Origin: WS-7 sp035635575
GTDB taxonomy: Bacteria > Eisenbacteria > RBG-16-71-46 > SZUA-252
DNA: 42,952 nt
Direction of reading: 5' to 3'
Assembly: GCA_035635575.1 (NCBI GenBank)
Contig: DASQAV010000137.1
Location: 1 to 42,952, forward strand
Shown: in pieces, positions 25,260-33,050 of the stretch
Numbering within the stretch: the stretch's first letter is position 1
How the letters are laid out: every line of letters begins with the position of its first letter
The notes under the pieces: generated by a model
The model's input: the letters and a program-made list of their open reading frames with translations, nothing else
Told to the model about the DNA's origin: nothing
Databases searched by the model: none
Position numbers and translations under genes: made by a program

Positions 25260-25600
25260 GAGTGCTGAGTTCGTTCGTGGCGGCCGCGCTTCTGGCGCTT
25301 CTCGTTGGCGGCTGTTCCTCCACGGCTCCGAGCGGCCGCAAGGAGCTGATGCGCGACGCGATCGACGTGCCCACCCATTTTCTGGTCCTGACGCCCGGCG
25401 GCGCCGCCGTCGAGCCGATTCCGGGAAGCTGCAAGAATCCGCTCATCGACCCCCGCGACCAGGCCAAGATCATCCTGGTACGGACCGCCGAGGGCCGCGG
25501 CTATTACCGTGTTCCCCAGGGACGCTACGGCGTGGGGAGCGGGGAGCTCCTCCTCGTGGAGTGCGGAACCGGGCGCGCCATGGGGATCGTGAAGCGCTGA
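25256..25600 (+). CDS. Small lipoprotein of unknown function
   Basis: ATG 25256 overlaps the decarboxylase stop (ATGA), so translation is coupled. MRVLSSFVAAALLALLVGGC is a lipoprotein signal with lipobox LVGGC; the mature protein is about 95 residues and starts CSSTAPSG. It contains beta-strand-like stretches (THFLVLTPGG, AKIILVRTAEGRGYYRVP, GELLLVECGTG) and one later Cys pair candidate. No family was recognised. The coupling to a decarboxylase is odd and may simply reflect a shared transcript. Confidence 0.75.
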   Translation: MRVLSSFVAAALLALLVGGCSSTAPSGRKELMRDAIDVPTHFLVLTPGGAAVEPIPGSCKNPLIDPRDQAKIILVRTAEGRGYYRVPQGRYGVGSGELLLVECGTGRAMGIVKR

Positions 25601-25633
25601 ACGGGAGACCCGGAAGCGTAACGGAAAAAAGAA

Positions 25634-25657
25634 GAGGCGGGGAAGAGCCCCCGCCTC
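25634..25657 (-). terminator. Intrinsic terminator between lipoprotein and pilin genes
   Basis: A 9-bp stem GAGGCGGGG/CCCCGCCTC with a 6-base loop. Read on the minus strand it is followed by TTCTTTTTTCC, a canonical U-tract, 40 bases past the pilin stop. On the plus strand it also lies 34 bases after the lipoprotein stop and may work weakly in that direction. Confidence 0.85.
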
Positions 25658-25696
25658 CATCATACGATTCAGGGTTGCTTGGCCTCGAGGCCAGGC

Positions 25697-26077
25697 TCAG
25701 TACGAGGAGTAGGCGCTCAGATTCACCTTCACCGTGCCCGTGGCCTGCGTGTACTGCCATCCGCCCGTATTGTCCACACCGGGCGTCGTTTTCACGGCGT
25801 TGGACCTCATCACCACGTCCTTCGGGACGTTTCCGTCCGCGAAGATCGTCCCATCGATGACGGGGAAGGTCGGCGAGCCGCTCATCGCGCTCCGTGCGTA
25901 CTGGATCGCGACCGCGGAGCGTATCGATCCCACCTGGCCCTTGAGCGTGGCCACGCGAGCCTGCTCCTGCATGTCTTCATACTTCGGAATGGCGACGGCG
26001 GCGAGAATGCCCAGGATCACGATGACGATCACGAGCTCGATCAGCGTGAACCCGCGATCGGTGCGGTGGAGCTTCAT
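25697..26077 (-). CDS. Type IV pilin-like / pseudopilin protein
   Basis: The 126 residues begin MKLHRTDRGFTLIELVIVIV, a prepilin leader with the processing site G-FTLIE and Glu5 of the mature protein. A hydrophobic N-terminal helix (to about residue 30) continues into an amphipathic one (AIPKYEDMQEQARVATLKGQ). The short C-terminal part resembles the GspG/PilA-like beta domain (FADGNVPKDVVMRSNAV, GGWQYTQATGTVKVNLSAY). An AGGGGGT ribosome-binding site lies eight bases before the ATG. It would be cleaved by a prepilin peptidase and assembled in a pilus or a type II secretion pseudopilus. It is a single-gene unit with its own terminator; no other pilus gene is in the window. Confidence 0.93.
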   Translation of the reverse strand: MKLHRTDRGFTLIELVIVIVILGILAAVAIPKYEDMQEQARVATLKGQVGSIRSAVAIQYARSAMSGSPTFPVIDGTIFADGNVPKDVVMRSNAVKTTPGVDNTGGWQYTQATGTVKVNLSAYSSY

Positions 26078-26225
26078 GGCCTAGTACCCCCTGAATCGAT
26101 GTGCTGTTCGTGCAGGAGCGTGCGCTCCATGCTGAATGGACATCGGGAAAGATCGGCTGCGTGGACGGGCTGCTTGAGCGATTTTTGAGGTTCTCGGCAT
26201 GGCGTCCCTGACGTAGATTTCGGAG

Positions 26226-26567
26226 ATGACACCCTTCCAGCGCGACGACTACGTGCTTCGACAGGTAGAGGCCATTGCCGCCATGATCGCCCGGATGATG
26301 GGGCTTCGGCTGGAAGGGGAGGTCGAGAAGGCCAGGGCGGAGCTGGAGGAGGCCTACACGCAGCTGCTGGGCCCGCAGGCCGGCCTCATCCGGCGCGTCG
26401 ACGTCCCCACGGCCATGCGCCTCGTCGGGTCCTCGGAGCGGCTGTCGGTCTATGCCCAGCTGCTCGAGGAAGAAGCGGCCCAGGAACCGGATGAAGCTCG
26501 AGGCGCTTCCTTGCTCATTCGCGCCGCCGAGGTGCGGGATCGTCTCATACAGAAGGAGCCGAAGTGA
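26226..26567 (+). CDS. Small helical protein (DUF6483-like)
   Basis: A 113-residue, mainly alpha-helical, charged protein. It opens with MTPFQRDDYVLRQVEAIAAM, the pattern (a DYxxRQIE-type start) of a little-studied family of about 100-130 residues that I associate with DUF6483. GGAG directly abuts the ATG, leaving almost no spacing, so initiation may be inefficient or depend on a transcript start nearby. The next gene's GTG overlaps its end by four bases, indicating coupling to a DinB protein. Function unknown. Confidence 0.65.
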   Translation: MTPFQRDDYVLRQVEAIAAMIARMMGLRLEGEVEKARAELEEAYTQLLGPQAGLIRRVDVPTAMRLVGSSERLSVYAQLLEEEAAQEPDEARGASLLIRAAEVRDRLIQKEPK

Positions 26568-27037
26568 GCACCCCCAGCCTCAAGGACACCTTTCTCGCTC
26601 AGGTCGTCGATCTCCTTCGCGAAACGTTCGAGGGAGGGCTGCCCGGCCAGGGAACCCAGTACCTCGACCACAGCTCCGGGATTCGAAGCACGCTCCAGAG
26701 TCTCACCGCGGAGGAAGCTTCGCGGCGCCTCGAGGGACATCCCAGCATCGCCGCGCACGTGCGGCACATGAACTTCCACCTGCGCGTGACGAGCGAGTGG
26801 ATCCTGGGCGATCACAGCCGGCGCGACTGGGTTCAGAGCTTCGAGCCGCAGACGGTGAACGCAAAGGAGTGGGAGCAGCTGCAGCAAGATCTCGAGGCTT
26901 CCCGCCGGGAGCTGGTGCGGGTGATCGAGTCGCTCACGCCTGAGAAGTTCGCCGAAGAGGGGGGAGCCATCGGCGCGATCACCCATCTGGCCTACCATCT
27001 CGGCGCCATTCGCCAGATGATGCACCGCGTGCGGTGA
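26564..27037 (+). CDS. DinB-superfamily protein
   Basis: GTG 26564 overlaps the previous stop (GTGA). The 157 residues form a DinB-like helix bundle: PSIAAHVRHMNFHLRVTSEW in the first half, and GAIGAITHLAYHLGAIRQMM at the C-terminus, which gives two of the three expected metal-site His residues (the other in HVRHMNFH). Its arrangement (W at the start of helix 3, AYHLGAIRQ) marks the family; the substrate is unknown. It is a second, only distantly similar DinB protein within 4 kb of the 23239 gene. Confidence 0.82.
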   Translation: MSTPSLKDTFLAQVVDLLRETFEGGLPGQGTQYLDHSSGIRSTLQSLTAEEASRRLEGHPSIAAHVRHMNFHLRVTSEWILGDHSRRDWVQSFEPQTVNAKEWEQLQQDLEASRRELVRVIESLTPEKFAEEGGAIGAITHLAYHLGAIRQMMHRVR

Positions 27038-27065
27038 AGCCAAAGCACGCCCTGGGAGGAAAAGC

Positions 27066-28574
27066 ATGAGGTTCCTCGTCGCCATCTCGCTCGGTCTCGC
27101 CGCGGGGATCTTCCTCTATCCGGCGGCGCTGGGCCTGACCGATTCCATGCCCGCCGCGGCTGCGATCGCGGTCCTGGGAGCCGTGGGATTCGGCTTCTGG
27201 ATGCACCGGCGCCCGATCGTGGCGCTCGACGAAACGGCCGCTCCTCGCGCGCTCAAGATCGTGTCGGGGGTATCGGCCGTTCTCGCGCTCGTCGTGCTCG
27301 CGCGGCTCGCCGTCTTCATGGTGGCGCCCTCCCATCCCGAGTATTCCTCGGTGCCCGCCAGCCAGTGGGAGGTTCGCCACTCCTGCGTCTCCGCCTACTT
27401 CGTCGCGGCCAGGGCGGCCAAGTCGGCCTCGAACATCTACTCCGATTCGTTGTACACGAGCCCTGACGACGATCCGACGAAGGTTCGGAAGGCGCTGATG
27501 ATCGGGCCATTCAACATCGACGTGTACGAGTACCCGCCGCCGTTCCTGCTCCTCCCTCGCGCGCTTCGCCTGGTCGCTCCGGAGTTCCTACATTTCCGGA
27601 TGCTCTGGTTCGGGATCTACAACGGAGTCCTCCTGCTCGCGATCCTCCTGGTGGCGCGGATGCTCGGACCGGCCGCGGGTACGCGCGCAATCTTGTTGTC
27701 GCCCCTGATCTGGTTGGCGTTTCCGTCCATGAGCGGCCTGCAGAAGGGGAACGCTCAGGTCATGATCATCGCGGCATCCGTGCTCGCCATGCTCCTGTTC
27801 GAGCGTCGCCGATGGGCCGCGGGTGGTGCGCTTCTGGCGTTCGCCACCGCGAGCAAGCTCTATCCCGGTCTCCTCCTCGTGTACCTGGTGGCTCAGCGCC
27901 GGTGGCGGGCGGTTGCCTGGACGGCCGGGGCCGCGGTGGCTCTCGTCGCGCTGAGCATTCTGGATCTGGGGTGGACCCAGTACCGGGCCTTCCTCGTGCA
28001 TTTGCCGGGCTTGATGGGGGGCGAGGCGTTCCCCGCGTTCCGGAACCCGGCCGCGATGGCGATCAACTACTCGGTCCCCGGCCTCGTGTTCAAGCTGAAG
28101 CTCTTCGGTGTGCCCGGGATGACCTTCGCCGCCTCGAAGATCGTCGGGTGGCTCTACACGCTGGTGGCCCTGTGGGTCGTGGTCCTCGCCGGCCTCCGAA
28201 AGGTCCGGAGCGAAGAGAAGCCCCTCGTGTGGATCGCGATCCTCATTCTCGCGACCCTGCGCAGTCCCTTTCTTCCTCAGGGCTACGGAGCGGTACCGGC
28301 GATCTGGCTGCTCACGCTCGTTGCGGCCGTTCACGCGCCCAGCACCAAGACCCTGTTCGTCACCTTGCTGGGATGGGCAGCCCTGAACATCATCTGGCCT
28401 CTCGACTGGCCGGTGGATCCGAGACTTCTCGCGATTGCGAATCTGATCCCGCAAACGCTTACAATCGGTGTCGCGGTGCTCGTCCTCAAGCGCGTCTTGG
28501 TTCCGCAACCGGAGAGCACGCCGCCCGCGTTCGTCGATGCGGCCCCGAGACCTGTCGGGAGCCGCGGAGCCTGA
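27066..28574 (+). CDS. GT87 family membrane glycosyltransferase
   Basis: ATG 27066 is preceded by GGGAGGAAAAGC. The 502-residue protein has about ten to eleven membrane helices. The GT87 (DUF2029) hallmark is clear: GLQKGNAQVMIIAASVLAML, then AAGGALLAFATASKLYPGLL. The loop with Asp and Glu-Tyr-Pro-Pro (VYEYPPPFLLLPRALRL) corresponds to the family's periplasmic sugar-acceptor region. Characterised relatives (mycobacterial PimE and related) use polyprenyl-phosphate mannose to modify lipid-linked glycans; the acceptor here is unknown. It is alone apart from the small DUF1428 gene 26 bases on. Confidence 0.88.
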   Translation: MRFLVAISLGLAAGIFLYPAALGLTDSMPAAAAIAVLGAVGFGFWMHRRPIVALDETAAPRALKIVSGVSAVLALVVLARLAVFMVAPSHPEYSSVPASQWEVRHSCVSAYFVAARAAKSASNIYSDSLYTSPDDDPTKVRKALMIGPFNIDVYEYPPPFLLLPRALRLVAPEFLHFRMLWFGIYNGVLLLAILLVARMLGPAAGTRAILLSPLIWLAFPSMSGLQKGNAQVMIIAASVLAMLLFERRRWAAGGALLAFATASKLYPGLLLVYLVAQRRWRAVAWTAGAAVALVALSILDLGWTQYRAFLVHLPGLMGGEAFPAFRNPAAMAINYSVPGLVFKLKLFGVPGMTFAASKIVGWLYTLVALWVVVLAGLRKVRSEEKPLVWIAILILATLRSPFLPQGYGAVPAIWLLTLVAAVHAPSTKTLFVTLLGWAALNIIWPLDWPVDPRLLAIANLIPQTLTIGVAVLVLKRVLVPQPESTPPAFVDAAPRPVGSRGA

Positions 28575-28600
28575 AACCTGAACCGAGGAGATCGAATCCG

Positions 28601-28948
28601 ATGGCTGGATACGTCGATGTCTACGCGGTGCCGATTCCGAAGAAGAATGTGGCCAAGTACAAGCGAATCGCCCAGCGCTGGGGAAAGATCATGCGCGATT
28701 ACGGGATCCTCGAGTACCGCGAGTTCGTCGAGGCCGACCCCAAGAGCATTTTCGGGAAACCCTTCCGGCTCAAGCGGGGAGAAGTCATGATCACCGCGGT
28801 CGTGGGCTTCAAGTCCAAGGGCCAGCGCGATCGCGCGAACAAGAAAGCCTTCAAGGATCCCAGGATGCAGGCGATGATGAAGGAGCCGATGCTCTTCGAC
28901 ATGAAGCGGATGGTCATGGGCGGATTCAAGACGATCGTCAAAGGGTGA
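28601..28948 (+). CDS. DUF1428 family protein
   Basis: ATG 28601 is 13 bases downstream of GAGGAG. At 115 residues it matches DUF1428 (ferredoxin-like alpha-beta fold): YVDVYAVPIPKKNVAKYKRI, then GILEYREFVEAD, VMITAVVGFKSKGQRDRANK, and the closing FDMKRMVMGGFKTIVKG. The biochemical role is unknown. The GTG of the EamA transporter overlaps its stop codon (GTGA), so the two are co-translated. Confidence 0.93.
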   Translation: MAGYVDVYAVPIPKKNVAKYKRIAQRWGKIMRDYGILEYREFVEADPKSIFGKPFRLKRGEVMITAVVGFKSKGQRDRANKKAFKDPRMQAMMKEPMLFDMKRMVMGGFKTIVKG

Positions 28949-29847
28949 TCGACTCCCGCGAAATCCGCGGCCCGGCCCAGTACGCGGCGTTCGCGGGCAT
29001 GTGCCTCATCTGGGGCACCACGTTTCTCGCGATCCGGATCGGCTCGGAGGCGGTTGCCCCGCTCTGGGGCGCCACTCTCCGGCTGATCCTCGCGACCCTC
29101 CTGAACGTGGGCGTCGCGGTGATCACGCGTGCCTCCTGGCCGCGTGGCGCGGCCCTTCGCGGAATCGCTCTCTTTGGATTTCTCAATCTGGGCCTGAATT
29201 TCGCCCTGCTCTACTGGGGAGAGCTGACCGTTCCGAGCGGCATCGCGGCGGTCTTCTACGCGACGATTCCGCTCACGACGGCGCTCTTCGCCTGGATGCT
29301 CGGCGTCCAAGCGATCGAGCGATCGAGAATGATCGCGGCCGCCGTGGGGCTTGGGGGCGTGGTTCTCATCTTTTCGGGGGAGCTTCGATGGGGCGCCCCC
29401 CCGATCGCCCTGCTCGCCGTGTTCACAGGCGCGACCCTTGCCTCACTCGCCGGCGTGGTCTTGAAGAAAGCGCCGCCACACTCGACCTTCGTCGTGAACG
29501 CCATTGGCTGCGCGATCGGCACCTGCGTGTGCTTCGCGGCGAGTCTTCTGCTTGGGGAGCCTCACGTGATCCCGCGCACCGGCGCGGCGTGGTGGCCCAT
29601 CGTCTATCTGGCCATCGCGGGAAATCTCGGAGCGTATGTCCTCTATGCCTGGCTCATGACGCAGTGGAACGTCACGACCCTGAGCGTCGGCGCGCTCATC
29701 ATCCCGGTGATCGCCGTCACCGTGGGCGCGCTGGTGCGGCAGGAATCACCCGCTCCGGAAACGTACGCCGGCGCGGCACTCGTGCTCCTCGGTGTGGCGA
29801 TGTCGCTGTTCTGGGGGCGAGGGCGGCCGGCGCTCAGGATTCGATGA
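28945..29847 (+). CDS. EamA/DMT-superfamily transporter
   Basis: GTG 28945 overlaps the DUF1428 stop. The 300 residues form ten membrane helices in two EamA repeats. Family features include FAGMCLIWGTTFLAIRIG in the first helix, SGIAAVFYATIPLTTALFAW at the end of repeat one, and AAAVGLGGVVLIFSGELRWG after it. The second repeat starts ALLAVFTGATLASLAGVVLK and ends YAGAALVLLGVAMSLFWGRG. Such carriers export metabolites or amino acids; the substrate cannot be inferred. Its 3' end overlaps the convergent DUF1697 gene by 14 bases. Confidence 0.93.
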   Translation: MIDSREIRGPAQYAAFAGMCLIWGTTFLAIRIGSEAVAPLWGATLRLILATLLNVGVAVITRASWPRGAALRGIALFGFLNLGLNFALLYWGELTVPSGIAAVFYATIPLTTALFAWMLGVQAIERSRMIAAAVGLGGVVLIFSGELRWGAPPIALLAVFTGATLASLAGVVLKKAPPHSTFVVNAIGCAIGTCVCFAASLLLGEPHVIPRTGAAWWPIVYLAIAGNLGAYVLYAWLMTQWNVTTLSVGALIIPVIAVTVGALVRQESPAPETYAGAALVLLGVAMSLFWGRGRPALRIR

Positions 29848-30358
29848 GCTTCGCGACGCGCTCGATCGTTTCCCACCAGCGCGTCGTCGCCTTGACGCCG
29901 AGCGCCTTCTCCACGACCAGACTTGGAAACACGAACCCTCCGACGGGTCGACGCCAGAGGCCAAGCGCGAAGGCTCCCTCCACGCGATCGAAGCGGACGC
30001 TCCACGATCTGCCGGCGGGTATCGTGATCGGAAGCTGAGCGAGCGTCTTGGGCTTGCCGCAGAGCACCGCGACCCAGCCTCGTTGTTTCTTGGTGAACTT
30101 GGCTCCGGAGAAGGGCTTCCTCTCGACGAGTGCCTGGATCTCGCCGGCGGGGACCACGGCGATCTCGGGCTCGAAGTGCAGCTGGGCAAGGATCTCGCGC
30201 CGGATCGAAGATGCAGAGGCTCTGGCGCGAACGAGAAACGTCCCCGCGGCCCCGACGTTCACGACGTCGAGGTGAGAGAGCGCGAGAGCGAGCTGGGCAG
30301 GGCGGAACACATTCTTCCCGCCTACGTTTCCCGCACGCAAGAAGACGACATGAGCCAT
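29834..30358 (-). CDS. DUF1697 family protein
   Basis: A 174-residue protein with the DUF1697 pattern: MAHVVFLRAGNVGGKNVFRP at the N-terminus (usually LLRGINVGG), then LALALSHLDVVNVGAAGTFL, VRARASASSIRREILAQLHF and the closing TTRWWETIERVAKLIES (commonly TxRNWNTxxKL). Length matches the usual 175-180 residues. The function of the family is unknown. The ATG lies 44 bases from the propeller lipoprotein stop on the same strand, so the lipoprotein and this gene may share a transcript. Confidence 0.85.
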   Translation of the reverse strand: MAHVVFLRAGNVGGKNVFRPAQLALALSHLDVVNVGAAGTFLVRARASASSIRREILAQLHFEPEIAVVPAGEIQALVERKPFSGAKFTKKQRGWVAVLCGKPKTLAQLPITIPAGRSWSVRFDRVEGAFALGLWRRPVGGFVFPSLVVEKALGVKATTRWWETIERVAKLIES

Positions 30359-30402
30359 CGTGTGCTTATCGGCGCGCCGTCAGTCCCAGGAAGGTGGCGT
30401 GG

Positions 30403-31485
30403 CTAGGGAACCCACCTCGCGATGCCGTTGCAATTGTTTCCCTCGCTCCTCGGGAACCACCCGCCCGCGATCAGCCACCCGTCGTGCATGGCGAGCGCTT
30501 GCACCATGCCATGGAGATCCTGCATGGGGACCCAGGCGCTCCCATCCCAGCGGCGGACACAGCCGGGGAAGTGGCCACCCGCCACCAAGGTGTCACCGTA
30601 TTCCGCGAACGCCTGCACGTACTCGTAGGAGAACTGGCCCAGACCATGGCCAAGGGAGTCCCACTGGGCGCCGTTCCAGGTCGCCACGTGACGGGCAGGT
30701 GTCGCGCCCGCCGTGGCGAAGGCCCCGCCGGCTACGAGCGCGCTGCCGTGCAGGCCCAAGGCAAAGACAGGTCCATCCATGCCTCCCCCTACTGCGGACC
30801 AGTAGGCCCCATTCCAAGCCGCGACGTACGGCGAAAGGGAGCCGTCCGCCTTGAGAAAGTCTCCGCCGGCGATCAACTGCCCGTTGTAGATGGCGAGTGC
30901 CTGCACCGTGTTGTCCACTCCCGCCCCGAGCGGATGCCACGACGTGCCGTCCCACCGCGCGATATTCCGCGCGGCAACGCCTCCCGCGAGATCGAAATAG
31001 CCCCCTGCGATCAGGTCGCCGTTGTAGACCGCGAGCGCATGAACGCTGCGATCGAAGCCCGAGCCGAGCGGAATCCACTTCGTGCCGTCCCACTCGGCCA
31101 CGTATCGGAGCGTGTCTCCGTTGACGTGGGGGAAGGACCCGCCCACGATGAGGTTCCCGTTCCGGACCGTGAGTGCCTCGACGCTCGAGCCCAAGACGGG
31201 CCCCATTCGTGTCCAGGAGGTCCCGTTCCAATAGGCCAGCTGGGTGAGGGGAGCGCCGTTCACGTCGAAGAAGTCCCCTCCCGCGACCAGCTTCCCGTTC
31301 CAGCTCGTGAGCGCTTCCACGCCGACGTAGCCTTGCGAGAGACCGAGGTCCTGCCAGGTTCGGGGGGTGCCCGGGGAGAGGGGCGCCGGGATCGCGAGGG
31401 TAAAGGTTGCTTTCTTGTCGCACCCCAGTGCGATGAGGAGGATGATCGGGGCCAAAGCCACGAGAACGGAGCGATGCGGATTCAC
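30403..31485 (-). CDS. Lipoprotein with repeated beta-propeller blades
   Basis: GTG (complement of 31483-31485) was chosen because GGAGGT lies five bases upstream and a lipoprotein signal follows (SVLVALAPIILLIALGC, lipobox ALGC). The 360-residue product has about seven similar units of roughly 44-48 residues, each reading like 'ALAVYNGDLIAGGYF ... NIARWDGTSWHPLG'. In each, a W-G/D-T-W hairpin is followed by a G-x-G turn and an AL(A/T) strand. This is a kelch-like/delta-60 type propeller seen in secreted proteins of the FCB group. It probably folds as one seven-bladed propeller on the cell surface; the ligand is unknown. It is divergent from formate dehydrogenase, with 90 bases between them. 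Confidence 0.87.
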   Translation of the reverse strand: MNPHRSVLVALAPIILLIALGCDKKATFTLAIPAPLSPGTPRTWQDLGLSQGYVGVEALTSWNGKLVAGGDFFDVNGAPLTQLAYWNGTSWTRMGPVLGSSVEALTVRNGNLIVGGSFPHVNGDTLRYVAEWDGTKWIPLGSGFDRSVHALAVYNGDLIAGGYFDLAGGVAARNIARWDGTSWHPLGAGVDNTVQALAIYNGQLIAGGDFLKADGSLSPYVAAWNGAYWSAVGGGMDGPVFALGLHGSALVAGGAFATAGATPARHVATWNGAQWDSLGHGLGQFSYEYVQAFAEYGDTLVAGGHFPGCVRRWDGSAWVPMQDLHGMVQALAMHDGWLIAGGWFPRSEGNNCNGIARWVP

Positions 31486-31575
31486 CGGCGACCTCCGTGC
31501 TTGAGGAATGCGTGCGCGACAAAAGAAGCTACCCCTGTCCCGATCATCGAGTTCCAGGATGAAGGAGGAAAGGCC

Positions 31576-32775
31576 ATGGCCAAGGTGCTCCTGGTGCTGT
31601 ACGACGATCCCGTTGCGGGCTACCCCAAATCGTACCCCCGTTCCGACGTCCCTGACATCGAGCGGTACCCCGGCGGTCAATCCGTCCCCACGCCGAAACG
31701 GATCGATTTCAAGCCCGGCTCCCTGCTCGGTAGCGTTACAGGAGAGCTGGGGCTGCGCCAGTTCATCGAATCGCTGGGGCACACGTTGATTGTCACCGCC
31801 GACAAGGACGGTCCAAATTCCGCGTTCGAGCGGGAGCTTCCGGACGCCGAAGTGGTGATCTCCCAGCCGTTCTGGCCTGCCTACCTGACCGAGGAGCGGA
31901 TCGGCAAGGCGAAGAAGCTCAAGCTTGCGATCACGGCCGGAATTGGGTCGGATCACGTCGACCTCCAGGCCGCGATGGATCGCGGGCTCACGGTCACCGA
32001 GGTCACGTACTGCAACAGCATCAGCGTGTCCGAGCACATCGTGATGATGGTTCTTGCCCTGGTGCGCAACTACATCCCGTCCTATCAGTGGGTCGTGAAC
32101 GGTGGCTGGAACATCGCGGACTGCGTGTCGCGCTCCTATGACCTGGAGGGCATGTCGGTCGGAACGGTCGGCGCCGGACGAATCGGGACCGCGGCGCTGC
32201 GCAGGCTCAAGGCCTTCGACGTGGACCTGCACTATACGGATCGGCACCGGCTGCCCGCCGAGGTCGAGCGGGAGCTGGGCCTGACCTACCATCCCGACGC
32301 CGAGTCGCTCGTGCGTGTCTGCGACGTCGTGACGATCAACACGCCGCTTCATCCCGAGACGGAGCATCTCTTCGATGACGCGATGATCTCGAAGATGAAG
32401 CGCGGCGCGTATCTGGTGAACACGGCCCGCGGCAAGATCTGCGACCGGGACGCGGTGGCTCGCGCGTTGAAGAGCGGGCAGCTCGCGGGGTACGCGGGGG
32501 ATGTCTGGTTCCCGCAGCCCGCGCCCAAGGATCACCCCTGGCGCTCGATGCCCAATCACGGAATGACGCCCCACGTGTCCGGCACCAGCCTCTCGGCCCA
32601 GGCGCGCTACGCGGCGGGCGTCCGCGAAATTCTGGAATGCTGGTTCGAGAAGCGCCCGATTCGCGAGGAGTACCTGATCGTGTCCGGCGGGGAGCTGGCG
32701 GGCGCGGGCGCGCATTCGTACAGCGCGGGGAACGTCACGGCGGGATCGGACGAGGCGGCTCGCTACAAGAGATAG
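31576..32775 (+). CDS. fdh: NAD-dependent formate dehydrogenase
   Basis: Oxidises formate to CO2 with NAD+ and needs no metal cofactor. ATG 31576 has AAGGAGGAAAGG upstream and gives 399 residues, the length of Pseudomonas-type FDH. The formate-binding segments are distinctive: ISQPFWPAYLT, TAGIGSDHVDL, TYCNSISVSEHIVMMVLALV. The dinucleotide loop is VGTVGAGRIGTAALRRL. Catalytic Arg R285 lies in NTARGKICDRDAV, and the acid-base His H333 in MTPHVSGTSLSAQ; the spacing agrees with the characterised enzymes (R284, H332). This distinguishes it from the D-2-hydroxyacid dehydrogenases of the same superfamily. No formate transporter or methylotrophy gene adjoins it, so its role (NADH supply or formate detoxification) is inferred only. 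Confidence 0.96.
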   Translation: MAKVLLVLYDDPVAGYPKSYPRSDVPDIERYPGGQSVPTPKRIDFKPGSLLGSVTGELGLRQFIESLGHTLIVTADKDGPNSAFERELPDAEVVISQPFWPAYLTEERIGKAKKLKLAITAGIGSDHVDLQAAMDRGLTVTEVTYCNSISVSEHIVMMVLALVRNYIPSYQWVVNGGWNIADCVSRSYDLEGMSVGTVGAGRIGTAALRRLKAFDVDLHYTDRHRLPAEVERELGLTYHPDAESLVRVCDVVTINTPLHPETEHLFDDAMISKMKRGAYLVNTARGKICDRDAVARALKSGQLAGYAGDVWFPQPAPKDHPWRSMPNHGMTPHVSGTSLSAQARYAAGVREILECWFEKRPIREEYLIVSGGELAGAGAHSYSAGNVTAGSDEAARYKR

Positions 32776-33050
32776 CAAGAAGGGGGGAGGTCACTCACCG
32801 GCTCGTTCCGGGGCGCGGAAACTGGGTCAACATCCAGAAGGCGACTCCGATCCGGGATCGAGCTACGCGCGCCAAGGATCGCGGTACTGTGAGCTCCTCC
32901 GCTGCTGGAACCGGGTACAGCCTCCAGACGCTGGCCGGTGGTCGGCGGCGACGTCGATGGGCGATGTCGCCGCCCAACCCCTCCGGTGCTGGCCTCCCCA
33001 CATGCTTCAACAGTCAGTACCGGCGGAGGACCCGAAAAGTTGGCGGGGGA
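32776..33050 (+). other. Convergent intergenic region
   Basis: 275 bases between the formate dehydrogenase and di-haem protein stops. No gene was seen. The notable content is a 13-bp hairpin (32944-32974), annotated separately. Confidence 0.5.
32944..32974 (+). terminator. Long perfect hairpin between convergent genes
   Basis: GGCGGCGACGTCG pairs with CGATGTCGCCGCC (one G-T wobble on RNA) around loop ATGGG. This is a 13-bp stem lying between the two converging stops. No T-run follows in either direction, so it may act as a barrier or mRNA 3'-end stabiliser rather than a classical terminator. Confidence 0.5.

Noticed and set aside
26115..26128. GGAGCG/CGCTCC palindrome upstream of the pilin as a sigma54 promoter
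   Set aside because: The GG and GC elements do not have the required -24/-12 spacing. It remains only a small palindrome.
31486..32778. N-terminal extension of the propeller lipoprotein frame to 791 residues
   Set aside because: The extension is antisense to formate dehydrogenase. The GTG at 31485 has a GGAGGT site and is followed directly by a lipoprotein signal.
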